Source of the DNA: an uncultured Clostridia bacterium
Lineage (GTDB): Bacteria; Bacillota; Clostridia; Lachnospirales; Lachnospiraceae
Assembly: GCA_946626755.1 (NCBI GenBank)
Contig: CAMOUW010000001.1
Coordinates: 1-64,000, forward strand
Length of the DNA: 64,000 nt
Direction: 5' to 3'
The stretch's first letter is position 1, and the number at the start of each line of letters is the position of its first letter. Under the pieces are notes generated by a model. The model saw only the letters and a program-made list of their open reading frames with translations. It ran no database searches and was not told the origin of the DNA. The position numbers and the translations under genes are program-made. This document shows, one piece after another, positions 53,234 through 63,243 of the stretch.

Positions 53234-54610
53234 ATGCACAATCTTGTGTACAAACTTGTTCTTTACAGAAATATAGGATATGACAGTATCCTGTTTCGTA
53301 TGGCAGATATTTTCCGGGATTTTGAGTCGGTCAGACAATTACATGCAAACGGGGGAATAAAAGATTCTGAGATTCAAAAGAGCAGTTTGCGGAGTCGTAT
53401 TTTTGATGAAGTACATTCTCTTCTGGGCCTTGCTACGCAGTATGGTTTTAACGGGGATCTGTGGAAAGACTACATCTCATATCTGCTTGCCATGACCCAA
53501 AATCCTTTTACACTCGTTTCGGAAAAAAGGGGGAGAGTAGAGGGGTCTGTAAATAAACTTGCCATGGATGATTTCAGAATATTTACGAAGCTGATGAGCT
53601 TTGACTTCACGCCCCTTGAAGAAGAACTGGGAATAAACTGTTTTACTGTTATAAAAGATTACAAGTCAGTCGAGAAGAATGACAGTGTATACAATAAAAA
53701 CGTAAGCATTCGTATACGCGAGCTGAGCGATGTTATCTCACAAACAGATGATGAAATACGATTTGCTGATGCTGTCCTGGGGTTCTATGAGAAGTACGGT
53801 GTTGGCATATTCGGTATGAATAAAGCCTTCAGGGTAGAATCGGGTATGCGGCACGACAGGGATATTTCCTGCGACATTACTGATAGAGATTTTCTTGTGC
53901 CCATTATGACCACAAGTGATATAAGTTTTGACGATCTTGTGGGATATGACAGGCAAAAACAGGAGCTTATAAAAAACACCCTGGCATTTATAAAGGGAGA
54001 ACCTGCCAATAATGTCCTTTTGTACGGTGATGCCGGTACGGGAAAATCATCATGTATAAAAGCTGTTTTAAATATGTTCTATGAGAAGGGACTCAGGATC
54101 ATAGAGGTATATAAGCATGATTTCAGGATGCTTCCGGAGATCATCAGCATAATAAAAGGACGTAATTATCGTTTTATTATATACATGGATGACCTGTCCT
54201 TTGAGAGTATGGAGACGGAGTACAAATATCTTAAAGCTGTTATAGAAGGCGGGATGGAAGTACGGCCTGAAAATGTTCTTATTTATGCAACATCCAACAG
54301 GCGGCATCTCATACATGAGACATTTAGTGACAGGGGAGACGCCTACGGAGATGATGTGCACAGAAATGACACTATAGCTGAGAGAATGTCTCTTTCTGCC
54401 AGATTTGGCGTCACAATAGGTTTTTTCAGACCGGAGCGGCAGGAGTATTATAAAATGGTGGACAAACTGTCTGCTGAGTATGGTATTAAAGATCACGACC
54501 GGGAAGAACTGTATAAGAAGGCGGATGTGTGGGCATTGCGTCATGGAGGAATGTCAGGTCGTACAGCTGAACAGTTTATAAAATCCCTGGATAAAGAAGA
54601 GACTGTATAG
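53234..54610 (+). CDS. DUF815-family AAA-like ATPase
   Basis: A 458-residue protein. The C-terminal half is a P-loop ATPase: FDDLVGYDRQKQELIKNT, Walker A GDAGTGKSS (about residue 266), then IIYMDDLSFE as Walker B and ATSNRRHLI as sensor 1, which match DUF815 (PF05673). The N-terminal 220 residues are helical and unassigned. Such proteins are common in bacteria and have no settled function. The SD before ATG 53234 is weak (GGGGAAGAAGG about 12 bases upstream). Confidence 0.85.
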   Translation: MHNLVYKLVLYRNIGYDSILFRMADIFRDFESVRQLHANGGIKDSEIQKSSLRSRIFDEVHSLLGLATQYGFNGDLWKDYISYLLAMTQNPFTLVSEKRGRVEGSVNKLAMDDFRIFTKLMSFDFTPLEEELGINCFTVIKDYKSVEKNDSVYNKNVSIRIRELSDVISQTDDEIRFADAVLGFYEKYGVGIFGMNKAFRVESGMRHDRDISCDITDRDFLVPIMTTSDISFDDLVGYDRQKQELIKNTLAFIKGEPANNVLLYGDAGTGKSSCIKAVLNMFYEKGLRIIEVYKHDFRMLPEIISIIKGRNYRFIIYMDDLSFESMETEYKYLKAVIEGGMEVRPENVLIYATSNRRHLIHETFSDRGDAYGDDVHRNDTIAERMSLSARFGVTIGFFRPERQEYYKMVDKLSAEYGIKDHDREELYKKADVWALRHGGMSGRTAEQFIKSLDKEETV

Positions 54611-54688
54611 ATGACAACAGTATGCACAGGTATATTAAGATCTTATGAGGATCTGCAGTTATGTTTTTTTGGATGACAGGAAGGCTTT

Positions 54689-56644
54689 ATGTATTATAAA
54701 ATTTCTAACGGGGCGGTTTCTCTTGGCGGAGAGACCGTCCTTGCATATATAGACTTTGAAATATTTGATGGTGAAAAGATAGCTATTGTAGGAAGAAACG
54801 GTGCGGGAAAAACCACTCTTTTGAAATGTATAACCGGAGAGATAGCACCGGAGGCAGGATCCGGAGAGGAGACTTTCAATATATCTAAATCAGGCGATCC
54901 TGTAATAGGTCATCTGGCCCAGATAACATTTGAGGATGAAACGGTAAGTATGCTGGACGAAATACTTACCGTTTTTAAGCCCCTTCTCGATATGGAAAAC
55001 CGTTTGGAAACACTTCGGCAAAGAATAGAAAAGGAACCTGATGAGAAAAATATACAGGAATACTCTACACTAAATGAGCGTTTTGAGCTGATGGGAGGTT
55101 ATACCTACAAAAAAGAGTATTCCATTATGATAAAAAAATTCGGATTTTCCGTTGAAGACATGAATAAACCTCTGAAAGATTTTTCCGGAGGTCAGCGTAC
55201 CAAAATAGCCTTTTGTAAATTGCTGCTTTCTCATCCTGATATTCTTCTTTTGGACGAGCCGACCAACCATCTGGACATTTCGGCGGTAAGGTGGCTGGAG
55301 GATTACATAAAAAGCTACAAGTCGGCAGTTGTTATGGTTTCACATGACCGTATGTTTATAGAGAAAACGGCAGAAAAGATATATGAGATAGAATACGGTG
55401 AAACACATCGTTACAAAGGTAACTTTTCGGATTTTGAAAAGCAAAAAAAGGAAATTTATGAAAAACAGATCAAAGATTTTGAATATCGGAAAAAGGAAAT
55501 GGCAAGACTGAACAGTCTTGTTGAAAGGTTCAGGTATAAAGCGACAAAGGCTGCTTTTGCCCAGTCAAAACTCAAGCAGATAGAACGCCTTCAGACAGGA
55601 GAGGTACCGGACAGGTACGACCTCAAAACCTTTCATACACATTTTCAGCCGGAAAAAGAAAGCGGTAAAAGAGTTCTTAGGGTTTCAGGGCTTAAGCCCG
55701 GTTATGACCTGCCTCTTGCTACTGTTGATATAGAACTGTTTAAAGGTGAAAAGATTGGTATAATAGGAGAGAATGGCATAGGAAAGTCAACTTTTTTAAA
55801 GACTCTCATGGGGGAAGCGAAGGCACTGGAGGGAGAGTTTTCTTTCGGTGAGAATGTTCAAACAGGATATTTTGACCAAAAAAGAGCCGAGTACAAAAGC
55901 GGAAAAAGTCTGTTTGATGATTTTCATGATGAGTTTCCGTCTATGACCAATACGGAGGTCCGAAAAGCACTGGGAGCTTTTTTGTTTTCAGGTGACGATG
56001 TTTTTAAAAAAGTAGATGACCTTTCCGGCGGGGAGAGAGTAAGACTTGCTCTTTGTAAAATATTTAAAAAACGTCCCAATTTACTGATTCTGGACGAGCC
56101 GACCAACCACATGGATATAATAGGCAGAGAAACTCTGGAAAATATGCTTAAAGAGTATACCGGGACCGTTATACTGGTTTCTCATGACAGATACTTTGTA
56201 AATAAGGTGTCGGACAGACTGCTTGTTTTTGAAAAAGGAAAGGCGGTCCCGTATTCTTTCAGATATGATGAATACGAAGAAAAACTACAAGCCGGCACAC
56301 TGCCGTTGCAAAACGACAATTCCGACAAAGACGACAGTAAAGCAGTATCAGACAACGTATCGAAAAATAATGGCTTTCCCAATAAAACAGTCAATAAATC
56401 GGCACGTGATGACTACCTGAGTCACAAAGAAAGAAGCAAAAGAGAAAAAAGAGCAAAGAAACTGGAAGAGCTGATAGAGGAATACGATGAAAAAATAGCA
56501 GTACTTGATGAAAAACTAAATGATCCGGATATCAGCAGTGATTATCAGGAACTTTCAAAATTGCAGGAGGAAAAAGAAAGACTGGAAAAAGAACAGGAAG
56601 AACTGTCAGAGGAGTGGCTGCAACTGGCAGATCAAGATATTTGA
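54689..56644 (+). CDS. ABC-F family ATPase
   Basis: A 651-residue soluble protein with two ABC domains. Domain 1 has Walker A GRNGAGKTT, signature FSGGQRTK and LLLDEPTNHLD; domain 2 has GENGIGKST, LSGGERVR and LLILDEPTNHMD. A charged linker with PVLxR-like helices lies between, and the C-terminus is a coiled coil (about 575-648). ABC-F proteins act on the ribosome E site, some giving antibiotic protection; which subgroup this is cannot be told here. No membrane segments. AGGAAGG precedes ATG 54689. Confidence 0.92.
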   Translation: MYYKISNGAVSLGGETVLAYIDFEIFDGEKIAIVGRNGAGKTTLLKCITGEIAPEAGSGEETFNISKSGDPVIGHLAQITFEDETVSMLDEILTVFKPLLDMENRLETLRQRIEKEPDEKNIQEYSTLNERFELMGGYTYKKEYSIMIKKFGFSVEDMNKPLKDFSGGQRTKIAFCKLLLSHPDILLLDEPTNHLDISAVRWLEDYIKSYKSAVVMVSHDRMFIEKTAEKIYEIEYGETHRYKGNFSDFEKQKKEIYEKQIKDFEYRKKEMARLNSLVERFRYKATKAAFAQSKLKQIERLQTGEVPDRYDLKTFHTHFQPEKESGKRVLRVSGLKPGYDLPLATVDIELFKGEKIGIIGENGIGKSTFLKTLMGEAKALEGEFSFGENVQTGYFDQKRAEYKSGKSLFDDFHDEFPSMTNTEVRKALGAFLFSGDDVFKKVDDLSGGERVRLALCKIFKKRPNLLILDEPTNHMDIIGRETLENMLKEYTGTVILVSHDRYFVNKVSDRLLVFEKGKAVPYSFRYDEYEEKLQAGTLPLQNDNSDKDDSKAVSDNVSKNNGFPNKTVNKSARDDYLSHKERSKREKRAKKLEELIEEYDEKIAVLDEKLNDPDISSDYQELSKLQEEKERLEKEQEELSEEWLQLADQDI

Positions 56645-56786
56645 TGGTTTCGTTCGGATTGAATTGTTACGATTGCATAAAAAAATATATGTTGTGTTAT
56701 GTGACGTATAAATGGTATCATTAACCCTAACGGGACAGGGACATATTTCCATATCCCAAAATAAAAACGAGGAGGTGATAGATGAA

Positions 56787-58973
56787 ATGAAATACGTTTG
56801 TGAGGTATGCGGGTATGTTTACGATGAAGAAAAGGAAGGGAAACCTTTTTCGGAAATGGATAAATGCCCCGTATGCGGACAACCGCCTGAAAGATTCAGA
56901 CCTCTGGAAGAAGACGGTGCGTCAGACCGGGATGACACATCTCGTTCTCAGGAAAACCCGGGAGCAGAAGGAGAGAGTGCTCCGCCATATGACAGCAGAT
57001 ATGTAAGGCATGATGAATCTGCGCGTTACATGGAAGAGATCCATGAGATGTCCGTGAAAGGAGAGTCACTGCATGCGGCTATGGGCACCCTGCTTCCTCT
57101 TCCAAAGTGGGAAGATATTCTTCTGCTGGGAGCCCAGCTTGATCCGGCGCCTTTGGATGACGGAGCAGAGGTAAATGTACGTACTGTCATCGGCAAAAAT
57201 GCGGCAAAACCCATGGTTCTGGAAAGTCCGGTTTTTGTGTCACATATGTCATTTGGGGCTCTTTCAAAAGAGATAAAAACGGCCCTTTCTATGGGATCAG
57301 CAGCGGCCAAAACGGCCATGTGCAGCGGTGAGGGCGGTATTCTGGAAGAAGAGAGAGCGGCTGCTTACAAGTATATATTCGAATATATACCAAACAAGTA
57401 CAGCGTGACCGATGAGAATCTCCGAAATGCAGATGCCATTGAGATAAAGATCGGTCAGGGGACAAAACCCGGCATGGGTGGACATTTGCCCGGCAGTAAG
57501 GTAACTGAAGAGATAGCGGCCATAAGAGGAAAGAAACAGGGTGAGGACATACAAAGTCCCAGCAGATTTCCAGAAGTGAAGTCCAAAGAAGATCTTAAAG
57601 AAATGGTGGATATGCTGAGGCAGCGTTCAGGAGGACGCCCTATAGGTATAAAACTGGCGGCGGGAAATATAGAGCAGGATATAAAATATGCCTTATTTGC
57701 CGGACCTGATTTTATAACCCTGGACGGACGTGGCGGTGCTACGGGATCAAGTCCTTTGCTGCTTAGAGAATCCACATCGGTTCCTACTATATACGCACTT
57801 TCCAGAGCAAGAAAGGCACTGGATGCGGCAGGAAGTGATATTGAACTTGTTATAACTGGAGGACTTCGTGTTTCCTCAGATTTTGCCAAGGCTATAGCAA
57901 TGGGTGCAGACGCAGTGGCAGTTGCCAGCGCAGCCCTCATTGCGGCGGCCTGCCAGCAGTACCGTATATGCGGAAGTGGTATGTGTCCTGTGGGGATAGC
58001 TACCCAGGATCCCGAACTCAGAAAACGTCTGAATGTGGATGATGCTGCTAAAAGGGTAGCCAATTATCTGCGGGTATCCACTGAAGAATTAAGAACATTT
58101 GCAAGGATATCCAGAGTAGAAGATATACACGGTTTGACCGGAAAAAATCTGATAACAACTGATGCTGATATTGCAAAATACACCGGTATTACCCATGCCG
58201 GAGAATATGCCGGTCATTTACCGGAGGATGTGAGCGGCAGCACAAAAACGGCTGTAGCTGCAGTAATTGATCAAAATAATAAAACTATAAAGGAGGATTC
58301 AAAAATGGTTAAGGTAAGATGTAAATTATGCGGAGAGGTATTTGAGGCTGAAAGTCTGGAGGCAGCAGTCTGTCCCAAGTGTGGAGCTACAGGGGATAAG
58401 TTAGAGCTTATCACGGAGGAAATGGCTCCGGGAGGAAGTAATCCCTATGCGGGAACCCAGACGGAAAAGAACCTTCAGGCTGCATTTGCTGGAGAGTCAC
58501 AGGCAAGAAATAAGTATACGTATTTCGCTTCAAAGGCTAAGAAAGAGGGCTTTGAGCAGATCGCCGCACTTTTCCTCAAGACAGCTGACAACGAAAAAGA
58601 GCATGCAAAGATCTGGTTTAAAGAGTTAAACGGTATCGGAACAACTACAGAGAATCTCGCAGCGGCAGCTGATGGAGAGAATTACGAGTGGACTGACATG
58701 TATGATGAGTTTGCAAAGACAGCTGAAGCTGAAGGATTTCCCGAACTTGCGGCCAAGTTCCGTATGGTTGGTGAAATTGAGAAACATCATGAGGAGAGAT
58801 ACCGCGCACTTCTTAAGAATGTAGAGATGCAGGAAGTATTTAAGAAGAGCGAGGTTAAGGTTTGGGAATGCAGAAACTGCGGTCATATCGTAGTAGGTAC
58901 ACAGGCTCCGGAAGTATGTCCTGTATGTGCACATCCTCAGAGCTTCTTTGAGGTAAACTGTGAAAATTACTAA
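56787..58973 (+). CDS. Fusion: rubredoxin, FMN glutamate-synthase domain and rubrerythrin
   Basis: A single 728-codon frame. Residues 1-45 are rubredoxin (Cys5, Cys8, Cys27, Cys30). Residues about 75-500 are the FMN-binding GltB domain ([36 protein letters not shown]) with the [3Fe-4S] cysteines [19 protein letters not shown]. From residue 507 a complete rubrerythrin follows: rubredoxin-like CKLC/CPKC, a ferritin-like di-iron domain ([26 protein letters not shown]) and a C-terminal rubredoxin (CRNC/CPVC). The first part may reduce a substrate with rubredoxin electrons; the last removes peroxide. Start ATG 56787 has GGAGGTGAT upstream. No stop separates the parts, yet residue 507 has its own SD. 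Confidence 0.88.
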   Translation: MKYVCEVCGYVYDEEKEGKPFSEMDKCPVCGQPPERFRPLEEDGASDRDDTSRSQENPGAEGESAPPYDSRYVRHDESARYMEEIHEMSVKGESLHAAMGTLLPLPKWEDILLLGAQLDPAPLDDGAEVNVRTVIGKNAAKPMVLESPVFVSHMSFGALSKEIKTALSMGSAAAKTAMCSGEGGILEEERAAAYKYIFEYIPNKYSVTDENLRNADAIEIKIGQGTKPGMGGHLPGSKVTEEIAAIRGKKQGEDIQSPSRFPEVKSKEDLKEMVDMLRQRSGGRPIGIKLAAGNIEQDIKYALFAGPDFITLDGRGGATGSSPLLLRESTSVPTIYALSRARKALDAAGSDIELVITGGLRVSSDFAKAIAMGADAVAVASAALIAAACQQYRICGSGMCPVGIATQDPELRKRLNVDDAAKRVANYLRVSTEELRTFARISRVEDIHGLTGKNLITTDADIAKYTGITHAGEYAGHLPEDVSGSTKTAVAAVIDQNNKTIKEDSKMVKVRCKLCGEVFEAESLEAAVCPKCGATGDKLELITEEMAPGGSNPYAGTQTEKNLQAAFAGESQARNKYTYFASKAKKEGFEQIAALFLKTADNEKEHAKIWFKELNGIGTTTENLAAAADGENYEWTDMYDEFAKTAEAEGFPELAAKFRMVGEIEKHHEERYRALLKNVEMQEVFKKSEVKVWECRNCGHIVVGTQAPEVCPVCAHPQSFFEVNCENY
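58305..58973 (+). CDS. Rubrerythrin, possible independent product from an internal start
   Basis: In frame within the larger gene. AAAGGAGG (58289-58296) lies eight bases before ATG 58305, a stronger signal than most gene starts here, and the 222 residues from this Met form a complete rubrerythrin of normal length. Codon use changes to that of a highly expressed gene at this point. I infer that free rubrerythrin is made besides the fusion. The residues joining the two parts (about 490-506) look like a translated former intergenic region. Confidence 0.6.
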   Translation: MVKVRCKLCGEVFEAESLEAAVCPKCGATGDKLELITEEMAPGGSNPYAGTQTEKNLQAAFAGESQARNKYTYFASKAKKEGFEQIAALFLKTADNEKEHAKIWFKELNGIGTTTENLAAAADGENYEWTDMYDEFAKTAEAEGFPELAAKFRMVGEIEKHHEERYRALLKNVEMQEVFKKSEVKVWECRNCGHIVVGTQAPEVCPVCAHPQSFFEVNCENY

Positions 58974-58990
58974 TACTAATTAGTGCAAAG

Positions 58991-59040
58991 GAACGGGCTT
59001 CCTGACACCCGTATAGGTGTGGCGGGGGTCCGTTCTTTAT
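58991..59040 (+). terminator. Probable terminator after the rubrerythrin fusion
   Basis: GAACGG (58991-58996) pairs with CCGTTC (59030-59035), with an inner ACACC/GGTGT hairpin, followed by TTTATTG. The T run is weak. Confidence 0.55.
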
Positions 59041-59063
59041 TGTATAAATGGAGAAAAGTAACT

Positions 59064-59657
59064 ATGAAAGAAAATTCTTTTTACGCTATGTTGTCACGTA
59101 TGAAATATATAAACAGATGGGGGCTTATGAGAAATTCCAGAAATGAGAATCTTTGTGAGCACAGTCTGGAGGTAGCATTTATAGCACATGCCCTTGGTCT
59201 TATCAACAATCAGATATTTCACGGAGACATAAATCCTAACCGGCTGGCTATGCTGGGAATGTATCATGATACTACTGAGATCATTACCGGGGATATGCCC
59301 ACACCCGTAAAATATTACAGTCCGGTGATCAGAAATGCTTATTCCGAAGTGGAAAAAGTTGCAAGAGACGAACTTCTCCAGGGACTGCCCGAAAGCTTTA
59401 GAAAGGTATATGAACCGCTTTTGCTGGAAACAGAGGATGAAGCAAGAGAATGGAAATACGTTAAGGCAGCAGATAAGATCTCAGCATATCTTAAATGTGT
59501 GGATGAAAAAAATATGGGAAATACGGATTTTGCCGACGCCCAGGTCTCAATCAGCAGAGCCATAGATGAATTGGATCTACCCGAGGCCGATTATTTTATG
59601 AAAGAATTTGTGCCGGCATATACCCATACATTGGACGAAACTTCCAGGAAGGAGTAA
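59064..59657 (+). CDS. HD-domain 5'-deoxynucleotidase (YfbR-like)
   Basis: A 197-residue HD phosphohydrolase with RWGLMRNSRNENLCEHSLEVA (His of the HD site), YHDTTEIITGDMPTPVKYY and a downstream Asp in KAADKISAYLKC. The pattern NENLxEHS and EIITGDMPTPVKY is typical of YfbR, which dephosphorylates deoxynucleoside monophosphates. ATG 59064 has GGAGAAAAG upstream. topB follows after seven bases. Confidence 0.9.
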   Translation: MKENSFYAMLSRMKYINRWGLMRNSRNENLCEHSLEVAFIAHALGLINNQIFHGDINPNRLAMLGMYHDTTEIITGDMPTPVKYYSPVIRNAYSEVEKVARDELLQGLPESFRKVYEPLLLETEDEAREWKYVKAADKISAYLKCVDEKNMGNTDFADAQVSISRAIDELDLPEADYFMKEFVPAYTHTLDETSRKE

Positions 59658-59664
59658 CTGACGG

Positions 59665-61770
59665 ATGTCTAAATCGTTATTTATAGCGGAAAAGCCCAGT
59701 GTGGCAAAGGAATTTGCCAAGGCCTTAAAAGAGACATTTAAGTCCGGTGACGGATTTATGGAATCTCAGTCTTATGTGGTTACCTGGTGTGTAGGACATC
59801 TTGTAGCCATGAGCTATCCGGAAAAATATGATCCTTCTTTAAAAAAATGGAGCCTTGATACACTTCCGTTTATACCAAAAGTCTATCTTTATGAAGTGAT
59901 CAGCGGAGTGAAAAAACAGTTTGGGATAGTAAAAAAACAGCTTAACAGGGAAGATGTTGATACCATTTTTGTATGCACCGACTCCGGGAGAGAAGGAGAA
60001 TACATTTACAGACTGGTAAGAGAAGAGGCGGGAGTAAAGAACAAAACAGAAAAAAGAGTATGGATAGATTCCCAGACTGAAGAAGAGATCATAAGAGGGA
60101 TAAAGACAGCCGGACCTATATCAGAATATGACAATATCGCCGCTTCGGCATATCTCAGGGCAAAAGAGGACTATCTTATGGGAATAAATTTCTCCCGTGC
60201 CATGTCCCTCATATACGGCCAGACTATAGCTTCTGCCATAGGCGAGCGTTACATTCCCGTGGCTATGGGGCGTGTTATGACCTGTGTTCTCGGAATGATC
60301 GTCAAAAGGGAAAGGGAGATAAGAGAATTTGTGCCGCTTCCTTTTTACAGGTTAAATGCTCATACACAGGCCGGTTTTAATGCAGAATGGAAAGTGAATG
60401 AAAAAAGTCTGTACGCCGGATCAAATCGTCTGTACAAAGATAATGGCTTTCTGGAAAAGGAAGACGCATGCAATGCAGCAGAAAAAATAGCAGCTGACAG
60501 TGGCGTGGCTGTCACATTTACGGCAAAGGAAAAAAACTCAAAAGGAAATGATGATGCTGATGAAGGGAATGGAAATGAGAAAATAACAAATGACCACGGT
60601 ATTCCGGATGAATCTTCTGAAGTAAGCATACCTGCGATAGTGGAAAAGGTTGAAAAGAAAAAGGAAACAGTCAAACCGCCGCTTTTGTACAACCTTGCCG
60701 AGCTGCAAAATGACTGTGCCAAAATTTTTAAGATAAATCCGGAAAACACTCTTAAAATAGCTCAGGAACTTTATGAAAAAAAACTTACTACTTATCCGCG
60801 AACTGATGCCAGAGTGCTGTCCGGTGCGGTTTGTAAAGAGTTGGAAAAAAACATAAATGGTCTTACTTCTTACGCAGGTGCGGGGGCATTTGCAAAAGAG
60901 GTACTGGAAAATGGAAGCTATAAGGATGTAGGAAAAAGCAGATATTGTGATGACAAAAAAATTACCGACCACTATGCCATCATACCAACCGGGGCAGGAC
61001 TGAACAATCTGGGAAGTCTGTCTGATATAGCGGCAAAGGTATATGAGCTGATCGTAAGAAGATTTCTAAGTATTTTTTATCCGGCTGCCGAATATCGTAA
61101 AATAAATATGGTGCTTTCTGTAAGTGTCGGCGCCAATGGAGAAAATAAAGAGACATTTACTGCAGGCTTTAAAGCTCTGGTGGATGAGGGCTTTATGAAA
61201 GTAGCAAAAACAAGCTTCGATAACAGAAAAGAAAAGAGTGGGGATGGGGTTCTTCCTCCTGAAGTGGAAAAAATAAAAAAAGGCGATATAACGGGTATAG
61301 ATCTGTTGGAGATTAAAGAGGGGGAGACAAGTCCGCCAAAACGTTATAATTCAGGATCCATGATCTTGGCCATGGAAAATGCCGGACAGCTTATAGAAGA
61401 TGAAGAACTGAGAGCACAGATTAAAGGAAGCGGTATAGGTACCAGTGCTACGCGGTCGGGTATACTTGAAAAGTTAAATAAAAATAAGTATATTAAAACC
61501 AACAAAAAAACCCAGATTCTGACACCTACTTTTTTAGGGGAGATGATATACGATGCCACACGGTTGTCGCTTCATCATCTTCTCAGTCCCGAACTTACGG
61601 CAAGTTGGGAAAAAGGACTGTCTATGGTGGCAGAGGGTGAGATCACGCCCGAAGAATACATGGAAAAACTAGAGGGGTTCGTCAAAAGACGTACAAAAGG
61701 TGTAGTGGAAACAAACAACAGGCAAGGCCTGTATGCCGCAATACAGAATCTCAAGTCTGTATATAAATAG
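59665..61770 (+). CDS. topB: DNA topoisomerase III
   Basis: A 701-residue type IA topoisomerase. It has the N-terminal Toprim motif FIAEKPSVA and DSGREGEYI, catalytic Tyr377 in TTYPRTDARVL, and GSGIGTSATRSGILEKL. There is no C-terminal zinc-finger set, as usual for TopB. It cuts and passes single strands and resolves recombination intermediates. An acidic Asn/Asp-rich insert lies near residues 290-325. GGAAGGAG precedes ATG 59665. Many ICEs carry topB, but the neighbours here are ordinary chromosomal genes. Confidence 0.95.
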   Translation: MSKSLFIAEKPSVAKEFAKALKETFKSGDGFMESQSYVVTWCVGHLVAMSYPEKYDPSLKKWSLDTLPFIPKVYLYEVISGVKKQFGIVKKQLNREDVDTIFVCTDSGREGEYIYRLVREEAGVKNKTEKRVWIDSQTEEEIIRGIKTAGPISEYDNIAASAYLRAKEDYLMGINFSRAMSLIYGQTIASAIGERYIPVAMGRVMTCVLGMIVKREREIREFVPLPFYRLNAHTQAGFNAEWKVNEKSLYAGSNRLYKDNGFLEKEDACNAAEKIAADSGVAVTFTAKEKNSKGNDDADEGNGNEKITNDHGIPDESSEVSIPAIVEKVEKKKETVKPPLLYNLAELQNDCAKIFKINPENTLKIAQELYEKKLTTYPRTDARVLSGAVCKELEKNINGLTSYAGAGAFAKEVLENGSYKDVGKSRYCDDKKITDHYAIIPTGAGLNNLGSLSDIAAKVYELIVRRFLSIFYPAAEYRKINMVLSVSVGANGENKETFTAGFKALVDEGFMKVAKTSFDNRKEKSGDGVLPPEVEKIKKGDITGIDLLEIKEGETSPPKRYNSGSMILAMENAGQLIEDEELRAQIKGSGIGTSATRSGILEKLNKNKYIKTNKKTQILTPTFLGEMIYDATRLSLHHLLSPELTASWEKGLSMVAEGEITPEEYMEKLEGFVKRRTKGVVETNNRQGLYAAIQNLKSVYK

Positions 61771-61852
61771 ATCTTCAGCATATTATTATACCGCATCCTG
61801 GTCTTTATGCTTATTTGCAACTTTGTTTAGTATTTAGAAATGAGGACAAACA

Positions 61853-62521
61853 ATGAATGAGAATCTTACAATCGGAAAACTTTTTGATCTGAACGAAACA
61901 GTAGCGGGAGATTACCTTGGCGGATTTGTATATCCGTGGGAGGCACTTTCGGGAATAGGGGAACTGATCTTAAGTATAGGCAAAAACCTTTCCGAAGATA
62001 AATATGAGAAAAGAGGTGACGATATATGGATCGCAAAAAGCGCCCATGTATTTGAATCTGCATATATAAAGGGTCCGTGTATTATCGGCGAGAATACTGA
62101 GGTGCGTCATTGTGCATTTATCAGGGGAAATGCTTTGGTGGGAAGTGACTGTGTTGTAGGAAACTCAACAGAGCTGAAAAATGTTATTCTTTTTAATCAT
62201 GTTCAGGTTCCCCATTACAACTATGTCGGGGACTCAATACTGGGAGCTTATGCCCATATGGGCGCCGGATCCATAACTTCAAATGTAAAATCAGACAAAA
62301 AGAACATTGTGATAAAGGACGGAACAACACGAATAGAGACAGGACTACGCAAAATAGGGGCATTCCTGGGAGATCATGTGGAGATCGGATGCGGAAGTGT
62401 TCTCAATCCCGGAAGTCTTATAGGCAGAGGTACTATTGTTTATCCCCTGTCCTCAGTCAGAGGTGCAGTACCGGAAAAAAGTATATATAAAGGCAGAGGA
62501 GAAATAGCGGAACTGAATTAG
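61853..62521 (+). CDS. Hexapeptide-repeat (left-handed beta-helix) protein, sugar-nucleotide acyltransferase-like
   Basis: A 222-residue protein with many imperfect hexapeptide repeats (about residues 60-210: IAKSAHVFESAYIKGPCIIGENTEVRHCAFIRGNALVG and later GDHVEIGCGSVLNPGSLIGRG). It resembles the C-terminal acyltransferase half of GlmU-like UDP-GlcNAc pyrophosphorylases but has no nucleotidyltransferase domain. Acceptor and donor are unknown. ATG 61853 has a weak SD (GAGGAC). Confidence 0.8.
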   Translation: MNENLTIGKLFDLNETVAGDYLGGFVYPWEALSGIGELILSIGKNLSEDKYEKRGDDIWIAKSAHVFESAYIKGPCIIGENTEVRHCAFIRGNALVGSDCVVGNSTELKNVILFNHVQVPHYNYVGDSILGAYAHMGAGSITSNVKSDKKNIVIKDGTTRIETGLRKIGAFLGDHVEIGCGSVLNPGSLIGRGTIVYPLSSVRGAVPEKSIYKGRGEIAELN

Positions 62522-62550
62522 CCCCCAAATTATAAAATAAAAATAAAAAT

Positions 62551-62593
62551 GATAACTATTACTATTTACAAATTATTTTTAATGTGTTATAGT
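62551..62593 (+). promoter_or_regulatory. ahpC promoter with overlapping Fur/PerR-like AT-rich box
   Basis: TTTACA (62565-62570), a 17-base spacer and TATAGT (62588-62593). GATAACTATTACTATTT (62551-62567) covers the -35 and loosely resembles a PerR/Fur box; the match is partial and the regulator is inferred. Confidence 0.45.
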
Positions 62594-62679
62594 ACAGTCA
62601 AGTAAGGATGACGGACTTGTAAAATATTTACATCAGATCATCTAAAATCATTTTTTCTTAATCAAAGGAGGATTATATT

Positions 62680-63243
62680 ATGTCATTGATCAATAAGGAA
62701 GTTGCTGATTTCAGCGTACAGGCATATCAGGACGATGAGTTCAAAACAGTTACAAAAGAGGATATAAAGGGTAAGTGGAGTGTATTCTTCTTCTATCCTG
62801 CAGACTTCACATTCGTATGCCCCACAGAGCTTGAAGATCTTCAGAACACATATGATAAGTTCAAAGAAGCAGGATGTGAGATCTTCTCTGTTTCTACAGA
62901 TACTCATTTTGTACATAAAGCATGGCATGATCATTCCGAAAGAATTGCTAAGCTTACATATCCCATGCTTGCAGATCCTACACACGCTCTTTCAAGAGAT
63001 TTCGAAGTTCTTATCGAGGCTGACGGTATTGCAGAGAGAGGAACATTTATTGTAAATCCTGATTGCAAGATTGTTGCATATGAGGTAAACTCCGGAAACG
63101 TCGGAAGAAATGCTGACGAGCTTCTTCGTAAGCTTCAGGCTTGCCAGTTCGTTGCAGAGCATGGTGATGAAGTTTGCCCTGCTAAGTGGCAGCCCGGTGC
63201 AGATACGCTTAAGCCCAGCCTTGATCTGGTAGGAGCACTTTAA
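62680..63243 (+). CDS. ahpC: Alkyl hydroperoxide reductase C (peroxiredoxin)
   Basis: A 187-residue 2-Cys peroxiredoxin. Peroxidatic Cys47 lies in FVCPTE, resolving Cys166 in DEVCPAKW, and the length is that of AhpC. It reduces peroxides with electrons from the flavoprotein encoded next door. Codon use is strongly biased as in abundant proteins. AAAGGAGG precedes ATG 62680. The stop overlaps the next start (TAATG). Confidence 0.97.
   Translation: MSLINKEVADFSVQAYQDDEFKTVTKEDIKGKWSVFFFYPADFTFVCPTELEDLQNTYDKFKEAGCEIFSVSTDTHFVHKAWHDHSERIAKLTYPMLADPTHALSRDFEVLIEADGIAERGTFIVNPDCKIVAYEVNSGNVGRNADELLRKLQACQFVAEHGDEVCPAKWQPGADTLKPSLDLVGAL

Noticed and set aside
54689-56644. Antibiotic-resistance ABC-F assignment
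   Set aside because: The ABC-F fold is certain but no sequence feature places it in a known resistance subgroup, and the context is housekeeping.
59665-61770. topB as a sign of an integrative conjugative element
   Set aside because: No relaxase, T4SS, single-strand-binding or replication genes are nearby; flanking genes are ordinary chromosomal ones.
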